From positions 1 through 21,502 of the IMG/VR virus record IMGVR_UViG_3300025646_000449: 21,502 bases of DNA. The stretch is one strand, 5' to 3'. The DNA comes from a virus. The notes under the pieces were generated by a model. The model worked only from the letters and a program-made list of their open reading frames with translations, was not told the origin of the DNA and did not search any database. The position numbers and the translations under genes were made by a program. Below, one piece after another: positions 1 through 6,861 of this stretch. The number at the start of each line of letters is the position of its first letter. Position 1 is the stretch's first letter.

Positions 1-49
1 ACTTGTTTTGCAAGCGGTCCATGCGCTTTCTAATTTCGTCTAGATTCAT
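1..49 (-). CDS. Partial CDS, N-terminus only; possibly gp32-like ssDNA-binding protein
   Basis: An ATG at 49-47 opens a minus-strand frame that runs off the left edge; the visible peptide is MNLDEIRKRMDRLQNK. A purine-rich AAAAGG lies two bases before the ATG, one of the few Shine-Dalgarno-like leaders in this window. The short, charged, helical start resembles from memory the N-termini of gp32-like single-stranded DNA-binding proteins in distant T4-like phages, and the location just downstream of a DNA polymerase gene would fit a replication role. Only 16 residues are visible, so the identity is a guess; the existence of a coding start is more secure because the strand, spacing and order continue the upstream operon. 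Confidence 0.4.
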   Translation of the reverse strand, partial: MNLDEIRKRMDRLQNK

Positions 50-115
50 GACCTTTTAATTTTGGGTAAATATAATAACCCAGGTCAACGAATCCAAATT
101 TTACCAGAAGGCTTT

Positions 116-505
116 TTACTCTACTTCGATTATGTTTTTTAAACGTGTTCTAACCTTTTTAAACCCACCAGGGCGAGTCAAAAGAAGGCTATTACGAAAT
201 CTAGTCCAATCCACTTGAAATGAAGTATCCAATTTACCATCATTCAAATATCTGATTACCTCATTTAAGGCATTTATTGTATATAAAGTATTGGTCTGTT
301 TTTTTCTGTGGACTAAAATAGTATTGGGTAGTTGTAGGTCGTACACTGGACCATCTATGTTATATGTTAGCATTGTTTTATCATCGTCTAACGAAATCAA
401 AACAAAAATCTTATTAAATAGTATATCGTGCTCCTCAAGAATTTTATCTACAACTTCATCAACACCCTCATTTTGTAAAAAAGTGCAGTAAAGTTTATTG
501 TTCAT
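116..505 (-). CDS. Hypothetical protein, 129 aa, downstream of DNA polymerase
   Basis: I do not recognise this protein. It is soluble-looking, with no signal peptide or membrane segment. The first 60 residues are acidic (DEVVDKILEEHD, LDDDK) and the last 40 basic (VDWTRFRNSLLLTRPGGFKK, then VRTRLKN), so the C-terminus could contact nucleic acid or an acidic partner; that is inference only. It starts 34 bases after the stop of the polymerase gene and ends 66 bases before the next start, in the same direction, so it is probably cotranscribed with replication genes. The leader is A/T-rich (CAATAAATACACACATG) with no Shine-Dalgarno sequence. Confidence 0.75.
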   Translation of the reverse strand: MNNKLYCTFLQNEGVDEVVDKILEEHDILFNKIFVLISLDDDKTMLTYNIDGPVYDLQLPNTILVHRKKQTNTLYTINALNEVIRYLNDGKLDTSFQVDWTRFRNSLLLTRPGGFKKVRTRLKNIIEVE

Positions 506-539
506 GTGTGTATTTATTGCATTGTTATAGCAATAAATA

Positions 540-1865
540 TCAAAGGGCTTTTAAAGATGAGTATGTGTTGCCTCGTTTTATTTTTATAGGAAAATCAGAT
601 GAAACAATTTCTTTTATCGCCTGGAATGTATCCTTCCCGTCTTCAATTGCAAAATCAATCAATATAGAATCATACACATATAGGATAATTTTACTTTTTT
701 TACCCTCAAGTATTTGGTATAACCTTGATAACATTGTAAAATTATATTCCGTTTCAAACGCTTGAATATAGTAGTTAAATAGCTTTTGGGGGGTCATGTT
801 TTTATAATTCTCCTTTAAAAGCTTGCGCCTCGCTATTACAGTTTTAACATATCCTTGAGTATTAAATTCGCTCCACAATTTGTCTATAAATTGTTGCGCT
901 TTGTTGAAATATCCGTGTTTAAGGTATTTTTTGTTTATACCTCCGTACATTTGTTGAAACGTTAATTCTTTACTTCGTTTGTACATTTCAGCATCTACTT
1001 CATCTGTTTCGAAGTACATTTTTGCCATTTGTGTGTGTACAGATTCGCTTTTATCTAACTCGCCCCCAGATAGGCGTGCAATGATTCGGGGGTGGTAGCC
1101 CTCGAAATCCATTTCAATAAGCATGTCGTTATCTGCTTCGAAACCATCTCGCTCGCCTGTATCGTGTTTTAGAGCTGAGAAATTAACGCTATTAAAGTTG
1201 TTTGTAGGGCGTCCTGTTGTAGTACAAAAATTATACCATCCGTATATTTTGGAGTCGCGAACACTGAATTTTTCATTAATATCAAAATGTTTGTTGAATG
1301 TATCGTTAATTTTAAAACCCTCACTTACCATTTTTGCTAACGTGGGTGTGAGTATTTCGTTGTACCACTTGTTTGATTCTTCACTTTTGTAGTTGAGTAT
1401 ATACGGGTAAATCGCATTAAATTCTTCCTCTAACGCCTCGTAGTGCTTTGCAAGTGGAATGATTTTATTCACGTTATTTGCGCCATATTTGCGCTCATAG
1501 AACGTGTGTGTACCCGTTTTTGGTAATGAAGCTAGCGGTTCATTTTTTACTAAGTAGTAAATACTTTGTATATCCGTATAAAGGAGTGATGGGATGTGTA
1601 GTAAAGCTTTTACTTTTTCTTTTACGAATATATTCGTATAAGATTTTAGGTATTTTATTGGTAACTCAAGTTCAAATGCCTCGGGGTGGTCTAAATTAAT
1701 GATGAACCCCTTTTCCTTACTAAATGAATAGATGTAAAGAGCACACAGCGATTGCAATTTAGGATGTACCTCGTCGTTGTTTGTAATAAATTGAAGGTAA
1801 CATTCGCTACCCTCGTCTTCAAAAAACCGTTTTAATTGATCTTGTGTTTCTATGAGGTAGTACAT
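540..1865 (-). CDS. Family A DNA polymerase, compact, no visible proofreading site
   Basis: This is a template-directed DNA polymerase of the PolA family, probably the phage replicative enzyme. Polymerase motifs are in the right order: a thumb-start signature around 168-187 (YNEILTPTLAKMVSEGFKIN), a TTTGRPTNNFNSVNF segment at 215-229 with Arg219, motif A at 252-260 (MDFEGYHPR, catalytic Asp253), motif B at 299-309 (K299, F303, Y307, G308: the K-x3-F-x3-YG pattern) and motif C at 396-400 (YVYDS, catalytic Asp399). Two usual motif C residues differ: the His before the Asp is Tyr398 and the Glu after it is Ser400. At 441 aa it is much shorter than E. coli Pol I (928 aa). The first ~165 residues occupy the place of a 3'-5' exonuclease domain but show no DxE motif, and there is no 5' nuclease domain. 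It lies 17 bases downstream of the tail/baseplate operon. Confidence 0.9.
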   Translation of the reverse strand: MYYLIETQDQLKRFFEDEGSECYLQFITNNDEVHPKLQSLCALYIYSFSKEKGFIINLDHPEAFELELPIKYLKSYTNIFVKEKVKALLHIPSLLYTDIQSIYYLVKNEPLASLPKTGTHTFYERKYGANNVNKIIPLAKHYEALEEEFNAIYPYILNYKSEESNKWYNEILTPTLAKMVSEGFKINDTFNKHFDINEKFSVRDSKIYGWYNFCTTTGRPTNNFNSVNFSALKHDTGERDGFEADNDMLIEMDFEGYHPRIIARLSGGELDKSESVHTQMAKMYFETDEVDAEMYKRSKELTFQQMYGGINKKYLKHGYFNKAQQFIDKLWSEFNTQGYVKTVIARRKLLKENYKNMTPQKLFNYYIQAFETEYNFTMLSRLYQILEGKKSKIILYVYDSILIDFAIEDGKDTFQAIKEIVSSDFPIKIKRGNTYSSLKAL

Positions 1866-1882
1866 ACCTCAAATATACGAAA

Positions 1883-2428
1883 TTATTTTACGAACTCCTC
1901 GGGATCGTTAAAGAAAAACATGATTCTAGGGTATTGTCTTTCTAATTTCAAAACATTGTCGTTATTTACTTGTGCACTTCTAAGTGACCATATAATTTCT
2001 CCCGCACGATACAATAATTTATCGTATTCACCACTTTTTAATTTAGCATATCCTTCAGCATCCATTTCTAATATTTCGTCGTAGTTATTTACTCTTTGAC
2101 AAAAATATCTCTTCCAACTACCTTTTTCATAGTCCTTTTCAGTAGGACGTGGTCTAGAAGCTACTGGTGAGGTACTTTTTTTAAGTTTGTTGTATTGTTT
2201 TGGGTTAAGCTGGTTGTAAAGAAAATTACGTGTATTATTTACTATAAGATTTTTTTCTAATTTTATCTTTTTTAGTGGGACACGTAAATTTAAAACACTG
2301 TTTCCCGCAAAATATTTTGAGCCATATTGGATGTATTCTCCAATGTACATTTGACCATCGGAAGGATTGTATAATTCGTTTCCGTTAGTGTGTTTTACTT
2401 TATATTGTGATTTTGGAATGAATGGCAT
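1883..2428 (-). CDS. Conserved-type hypothetical protein, 181 aa, end of baseplate operon
   Basis: Function unknown. The start (MPFIPKSQYKVKHTNGNELY), an early IGEYIQYGSKYFAG segment near residues 29-42 and a later LYRAGEIIWSLR segment near 139-150 look, from memory, like a hypothetical protein often found beside structural genes in distant T4-like phages of aquatic metagenomes, but I can give no verified family name. It is rich in Tyr, Lys and Asn, with no signal peptide or membrane segment. Its ATG is one base after the TAA of the hub gene upstream, so translation is probably coupled, which suggests a structural or assembly role in the tail. The polymerase gene follows 17 bases later, so this gene marks the boundary between the structural and replication modules. 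Confidence 0.8.
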   Translation of the reverse strand: MPFIPKSQYKVKHTNGNELYNPSDGQMYIGEYIQYGSKYFAGNSVLNLRVPLKKIKLEKNLIVNNTRNFLYNQLNPKQYNKLKKSTSPVASRPRPTEKDYEKGSWKRYFCQRVNNYDEILEMDAEGYAKLKSGEYDKLLYRAGEIIWSLRSAQVNNDNVLKLERQYPRIMFFFNDPEEFVK

Positions 2429-2429
2429 G

Positions 2430-5400
2430 TTATTCTATTTCTGCTCCACCAACTGTAAATATGCTGTTTAAGTAAGTATCTGCTGTGTTTGGTTGAAGAT
2501 TACTAACTCCACTCCCTATTACAAATGGCTTATATATTTGACCGTTTATATCTATAGGAATAACTGTGTTTGATTCTTCTTCTCTTAAACGAGTTTGGAA
2601 AGATGAGTTATAATTGTTCCAATTAGTTCCAAATGCTTCTTCTACTTGTGGTCTAAATCTTTCCCACTCATTAACAATAGGAGTTAAATCCATAGTTAAT
2701 TCGTTAATTTGGTTAGAGTAAGCATTAGTACCTGTGGCCCACGCAGCCTCTATTAATGTAGAAAGAGTGTATTTAGTAGTAAAGTATCTTCTATCTAATT
2801 CAACAAACTGTTGGAATACGTTATCCTTAACTTCTTGTGATACTCCAGTTGCAGTTTCTTCAGGTGAAGGATTAGGTAACACAACTGCTTCTTCAATGTT
2901 ATCTATAGTTGGAGTTATTAACTGTGCTTGAGGTGAATCACTAATAATTTCAGTTGGTGGGATAGGTAGTAAACTAGTGTCTATACGATCCATTGGTGTA
3001 CCTGAAGCTTCAGGGATAATTTCATTTGCTGGATTACCTGTGCCTGCTCCTCTTCCTGTTCCGTCTGAATTGCCTTGTTGGTTCCCTCCATTTCCTACTG
3101 AGGTTGATTTTTTAATGTTTTCGTCATTAGGTAATAAAATCATTTTACCCCCAATTTTAGTAGTCCAGTCTTGACCAGCAGTTATTGTTTGTTCTTCTTT
3201 AAATACAATAAAGGCAACATTAGCCCCCCCGGGAGATTCATTGTTATTAGGTCTATAAGCTCGAGGTAATCGATCTTCTCTGATTTTAAAAAGGCAACCT
3301 ATTATGATATTTGAAATACCGTCTAAAGTCATAGTAAACTCTAAAGGTATTACAGCACTAGTATTAACAGATTTGTGTTCTAATTCTTTCATTTGCATAG
3401 CAGCTGTTTGGACTTCTTTTAAAGTTGATTTTAAATCATTTACTTTATCGTCTGAGTCACTTACAGAATCATTTTCATCTGAGTTAATAATTTCAAAATA
3501 TAGTGCTGCCTGTTTGTTAAATTCTTCTAAGGCTAAAAGGTATTTTTTCTTGATTTTTCCCTCCATAGTAGTAGAATCAAGTCCTAATCTAACATCTTCT
3601 TCTTTTTCTTCTTCAGTTCTTGTATCTTCAGGTGGTTCTTCAGTAGCAGTCCCATCATTACTATCATTTCTAACATAAAGTCTATTTTCGATGGCTCTGT
3701 TAAATGCTTGGAAAGTTAAATCGTCTAGATCTTCTGTTGTTTCAGGGTTTTGAGCGTGGACAGCTACTGTTGATTTTAAAGCATCTGGTACTGTGGCTTG
3801 TAAATCGTATTCTCTTACTACACTTTTATTTGATTGGACTTCAATTTCAAATATATTTTTAGCTATTTCAGCCATATCATCCCCATCTACAGGAAGATCT
3901 ATAATATAACACTCGTTTGGGTATTCTGAGTTAATAGAAAATACAAAATTGTGTAAAGGACACGCTTCATTAACTTTATCTTCCCATACTGATTTTAAGA
4001 AATCACCTAAATCAGCATTTTTATTACCTTTAATACTTGCATCGTATGCACTTAAAAGCATATCTGTGTTTAACCAAATACCTCCTATAAATCGTTGTAA
4101 TTCTTCTTTTGCATTTTTTAATTCAACAGTACTACCTCCACCAATTTCATTATCCCCTATTTCAGAAGAATCAGTAGTAAATGCATCTACTACGTTTCTT
4201 TTTAATCTGTTCCACCCCCATTCAAACATATCACCTACAGCTTCAGCAAAATATCCTAATGCTCCTTGATCAGGATCAATAGTGTGTTGTAGTCTTGTGT
4301 CAAAAAATGAGTGAGGTAAAATACAAATACCTGGATCACAGCTTAGATCTATAGATTCTTCTGGATTAGCACCTTTAAATTTAACATATTTTAATAATTC
4401 AGGTATTTTTGAATCTTGGTTATTTGGATCATTTCGATAAAAATGCTGGACTATTTTTGTGGGGGGATTTTCATTGTTTTCATCAGTATCTCCATCTCTA
4501 GTAGGGTCACTAATTACAAATTCATTTATTAAAAATGCTAATAAATCCCATCTAACATATCCTGTATTTAGGGGGGCGTCAAAATCCCCAGCCTTAGTGA
4601 TTTTATTTTTTCTTAAAAAATATTGGCCTAATTTTTCAAATTTTTCTTCTTTAGTATACTTGTCGTTTCCATTAGCATTTTTAACTGCTACCTGAGGGAA
4701 TTTTTTTAAAATGTGTTCAATTATAGCTTCTACTAATAAAGGAGAATCATCTGTTTCGAACCATTGGGGAGTCCATTCTTCTTCTCCACCCGCTGTATCT
4801 ACAGTTCCTGTGAGTTTTGCTAAAGCTATTAAGACTCCTCTTAAGGCATCAGGGTTTTTAATTTCTTCTGGTTCATCTTGGTCTTCTCTACTTAAAGAAA
4901 ATTTTATATCTTTTCCGGGATATATTTTCCTAAAAGCGCTTCTACTAGAAGGGATTTTTAGTGAGTCAAGTACTTCACCCATTGAAACTAATTCAGAGTA
5001 ACAATCAAAACCACCGTCTTCTCTAGCTTGAAAACCAAAATTAGTTACAAATCCTAAGAATCCATCGTAATTACCTCCTGTTCTTTTTTTAAGATCAATT
5101 ACTGAGTTATATATCTTTTCTTGGAATACTTTACCATTACCTTTAGGGAATACTATATCATCACTTACTCTATATTCTAAAGTATCTATATTTCCATCAT
5201 TACTTATAAAAGGAGTCCATTGCCATTCTACTAAGATAGGATATCCTGGTCTTAAATAAAGTAATTCCATAATCTCTAATTGTCTAAGATTATGAACTAC
5301 AAAACTTAATTTTGCTTGGCGTAAAGAACCATACGCACTTTTGGTTGCAATATCTAAATTAGTAATACCAGGCATTGGTACTTGACCAAACCCATCGTAT

Positions 5401-5753
5401 CCCCCATTTGCACCTAATAATGGATCTCCATACGCAGATCCAGGTCTACCAAATTCTGCACTGCGAGTTTGGCCATTGTTTAATATACCACCCTGTAGTA
5501 TAAAACGTTTTGCTAATTCGCTTCCTTTTAATTTTTGAAACTCTTCTATATTGTTGCCATCTGAAATAGATAGGTTTACATTTTGTTTATAATTGACTAA
5601 AGAAGTAGCCCTAACAGTACATTGTCGACTATTATTCCAAACTAAAGCTTGATTACTTTTATAACCACCACTTGTGCCAGTAGCTTGTAAATCTTGCCTT
5701 AATTGAATTTGTTCTTTGATCCATTTAGGGAACGATTGCTTAAAAATACTCAT
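2430..5753 (-). CDS. Large baseplate protein, probable baseplate hub (T4 gp27-like role)
   Basis: A 1107-residue structural protein. Residues ~126-182 hold a dense conserved-looking block (PMPGITNLDIATKSAYGSLR, then LELLYLRPGYP-type residues and VEWQWTPF) that I associate with baseplate proteins of marine T4-like phages. Residues ~805-875 contain TLDGISNIIIGCLFKI followed by FKEEQTITAGQDWTTKIGG, close to the last beta elements of hub/late-control proteins, where a 'GW-T-x-I' strand follows a turn. An acidic linker (TEEPPEDTRTEEEKEEDVR) lies near 690-715. After ~880 comes a Gly/Asn/Pro-rich linker and a separate C-terminal domain (~985-1107). Its ATG overlaps the stop of the gp53-like gene by four bases (ATGA). 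The hub would anchor the tail tube and spike; it is far longer than T4 gp27 (391 aa). The structural role is well supported by context; the exact hub assignment is moderate, and a wedge protein is the alternative. Confidence 0.65.
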   Translation of the reverse strand: MSIFKQSFPKWIKEQIQLRQDLQATGTSGGYKSNQALVWNNSRQCTVRATSLVNYKQNVNLSISDGNNIEEFQKLKGSELAKRFILQGGILNNGQTRSAEFGRPGSAYGDPLLGANGGYDGFGQVPMPGITNLDIATKSAYGSLRQAKLSFVVHNLRQLEIMELLYLRPGYPILVEWQWTPFISNDGNIDTLEYRVSDDIVFPKGNGKVFQEKIYNSVIDLKKRTGGNYDGFLGFVTNFGFQAREDGGFDCYSELVSMGEVLDSLKIPSSRSAFRKIYPGKDIKFSLSREDQDEPEEIKNPDALRGVLIALAKLTGTVDTAGGEEEWTPQWFETDDSPLLVEAIIEHILKKFPQVAVKNANGNDKYTKEEKFEKLGQYFLRKNKITKAGDFDAPLNTGYVRWDLLAFLINEFVISDPTRDGDTDENNENPPTKIVQHFYRNDPNNQDSKIPELLKYVKFKGANPEESIDLSCDPGICILPHSFFDTRLQHTIDPDQGALGYFAEAVGDMFEWGWNRLKRNVVDAFTTDSSEIGDNEIGGGSTVELKNAKEELQRFIGGIWLNTDMLLSAYDASIKGNKNADLGDFLKSVWEDKVNEACPLHNFVFSINSEYPNECYIIDLPVDGDDMAEIAKNIFEIEVQSNKSVVREYDLQATVPDALKSTVAVHAQNPETTEDLDDLTFQAFNRAIENRLYVRNDSNDGTATEEPPEDTRTEEEKEEDVRLGLDSTTMEGKIKKKYLLALEEFNKQAALYFEIINSDENDSVSDSDDKVNDLKSTLKEVQTAAMQMKELEHKSVNTSAVIPLEFTMTLDGISNIIIGCLFKIREDRLPRAYRPNNNESPGGANVAFIVFKEEQTITAGQDWTTKIGGKMILLPNDENIKKSTSVGNGGNQQGNSDGTGRGAGTGNPANEIIPEASGTPMDRIDTSLLPIPPTEIISDSPQAQLITPTIDNIEEAVVLPNPSPEETATGVSQEVKDNVFQQFVELDRRYFTTKYTLSTLIEAAWATGTNAYSNQINELTMDLTPIVNEWERFRPQVEEAFGTNWNNYNSSFQTRLREEESNTVIPIDINGQIYKPFVIGSGVSNLQPNTADTYLNSIFTVGGAEIE

Positions 5754-6058
5754 CTAGCTCTATTTATTCTTTCAAATTCTCTAATAATAGGGTTAGGATC
5801 TAAAGGTATTCTAATTTGTAAACCTGCTTGACAAACATAACTATCACGTCTTAATTTTCCAGGATTAGCAGTTGTGATAATCCACCATAAAGAAGCATCT
5901 TTGTAAAATTGATACGCTAAAACATCTACACGATCACCATACTCAGTTTCAACATAGATATCGTCTAATGTTTCAGGAATAAGAGGATATATAACGTTTT
6001 TTAAATAACGCTTGCCATTAAAGTCTTTTTTAACGGGGGTATTTTGGTATCTATTCAT
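5750..6058 (-). CDS. gp53-like baseplate wedge protein with LysM-like segment
   Basis: A 102-residue protein whose central part (about residues 39-90: TEYGDRVDVLAYQFYKDASL, then WWIITTANPG and GLQIRIP) matches the pattern of T4 gp53-type wedge proteins and their LysM-like fold: a polar 'GDRLD-LA-Y' helix, an aromatic 'WW-I-ANP' turn and a final 'G-Q-RIP' strand. In T4, gp53 joins neighbouring baseplate wedges around the hub. T4 gp53 is longer (196 aa), so this is a minimal version. It sits between the tube-initiator-like gene and the hub gene, with four-base ATGA overlaps on both sides, which points to translational coupling and stoichiometric production. Family assignment is from motif recognition, not a search. 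Confidence 0.75.
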   Translation of the reverse strand: MNRYQNTPVKKDFNGKRYLKNVIYPLIPETLDDIYVETEYGDRVDVLAYQFYKDASLWWIITTANPGKLRRDSYVCQAGLQIRIPLDPNPIIREFERINRAR

Positions 6059-6861
6059 TGTCCAAAGGATCCTAAGGATGATAATAAGTTAGAAGTAGAA
6101 TCAGGTGATAGCCAATTTTGTTGAGAGTCTATACCACCTCTATGAGGTAATATAAATGGTCTATTTTGGTCGTTTTCTGGGGCAAAATCGTGAACAGGTT
6201 TAAACGAACATTTTACATCCAATTGGTGGGGTAATTGATTCATTCTAAGTCCATCTGAACCCAATCTTTCCTCAGAATCTATTTCCCATGAATAAGCACC
6301 CTTCCAATTTAAACTTATATTAGTAAAAAACCCAGGAATTTCATTCATCCAATCACCAACAGTTAATCTAGCAAATTTTGCTCTCATTCTACCATTCTTG
6401 TAACTTGGTGCGGTTTGGGCTACTAAATAATTTAACTTCTGATGAAGTGGTTTCATTTCTTGTCTTGATTGAGCTTGAATTCTAAAACTAAATGAAATTG
6501 ATCTATCAAATTCGCTGTATGTATAAAATTTTTCTGCTCTACCATTATATTTAAAACTATTATGGTTAGCTGTATAATCATCACTTACATCATCCAAATA
6601 AGCTCTAAAAACTAATAAGTCGGCATTTAAAGGATTTTCAGGATCTATAACCTTAATATTGAATTTAATAAGATCTCTAGGGATATCTTCAGGAATAGGA
6701 CCATCGGCATCTATTCTTTTTATAGGGACTGCATTACGGGCATCTCCATAACCAGGATTAGGAGCACTAAAATCATAAGTATCACCTGGTTTTAGATTTT
6801 TTGGGCCACCGGGATTACCACGGCCCATATCTGTTACTATGTCTGGTCTTTGAGTTGCCAT
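6055..6861 (-). CDS. Tail-tube-initiator-like baseplate protein (T4 gp48/gp54-like role)
   Basis: A 268-residue protein with a Gly/Pro-rich N-terminus (~1-55) and a probable tube-type domain from ~60 to ~235. Recognisable blocks are DLIKFNIKVIDPENPL, FRAYLDDVSDDY, RAEKFYTYSEFDRSISFSFR, EMKPLHQKLNYLV, LTVGDWMNEIPGFFTNISLN and LPHQLDVKCSFKPVHDF. Proteins with this pattern are usually annotated as tail-tube initiators or tube-cap baseplate proteins in distant T4-like phages; they sit on the hub and start polymerisation of the gp19 tube. Placement directly after the tape measure fits. Its ATG shares one base with the tape measure stop (TAATG), and its own stop overlaps the next gene by four bases. 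The C-terminal ~35 residues are a Ser/Asn-rich tail. Whether it is nearer gp48 or gp54 cannot be decided by eye. Confidence 0.65.
   Translation of the reverse strand: MATQRPDIVTDMGRGNPGGPKNLKPGDTYDFSAPNPGYGDARNAVPIKRIDADGPIPEDIPRDLIKFNIKVIDPENPLNADLLVFRAYLDDVSDDYTANHNSFKYNGRAEKFYTYSEFDRSISFSFRIQAQSRQEMKPLHQKLNYLVAQTAPSYKNGRMRAKFARLTVGDWMNEIPGFFTNISLNWKGAYSWEIDSEERLGSDGLRMNQLPHQLDVKCSFKPVHDFAPENDQNRPFILPHRGGIDSQQNWLSPDSTSNLLSSLGSFGQ

Noticed and set aside
63-82. Short inverted repeat TGGGT...ACCCA between the 129-aa gene and the left-edge gene
   Set aside because: Only about five base pairs with a ten-base loop; too weak to call a terminator.
511-525. T4-type late promoter (AATAAATA on the minus strand) ahead of the 129-aa gene
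   Set aside because: One mismatch to TATAAATA in an AT-rich sequence, only five bases from the ATG, and no matching octamer ahead of the sheath, tube or tape measure genes, where late promoters would be expected.
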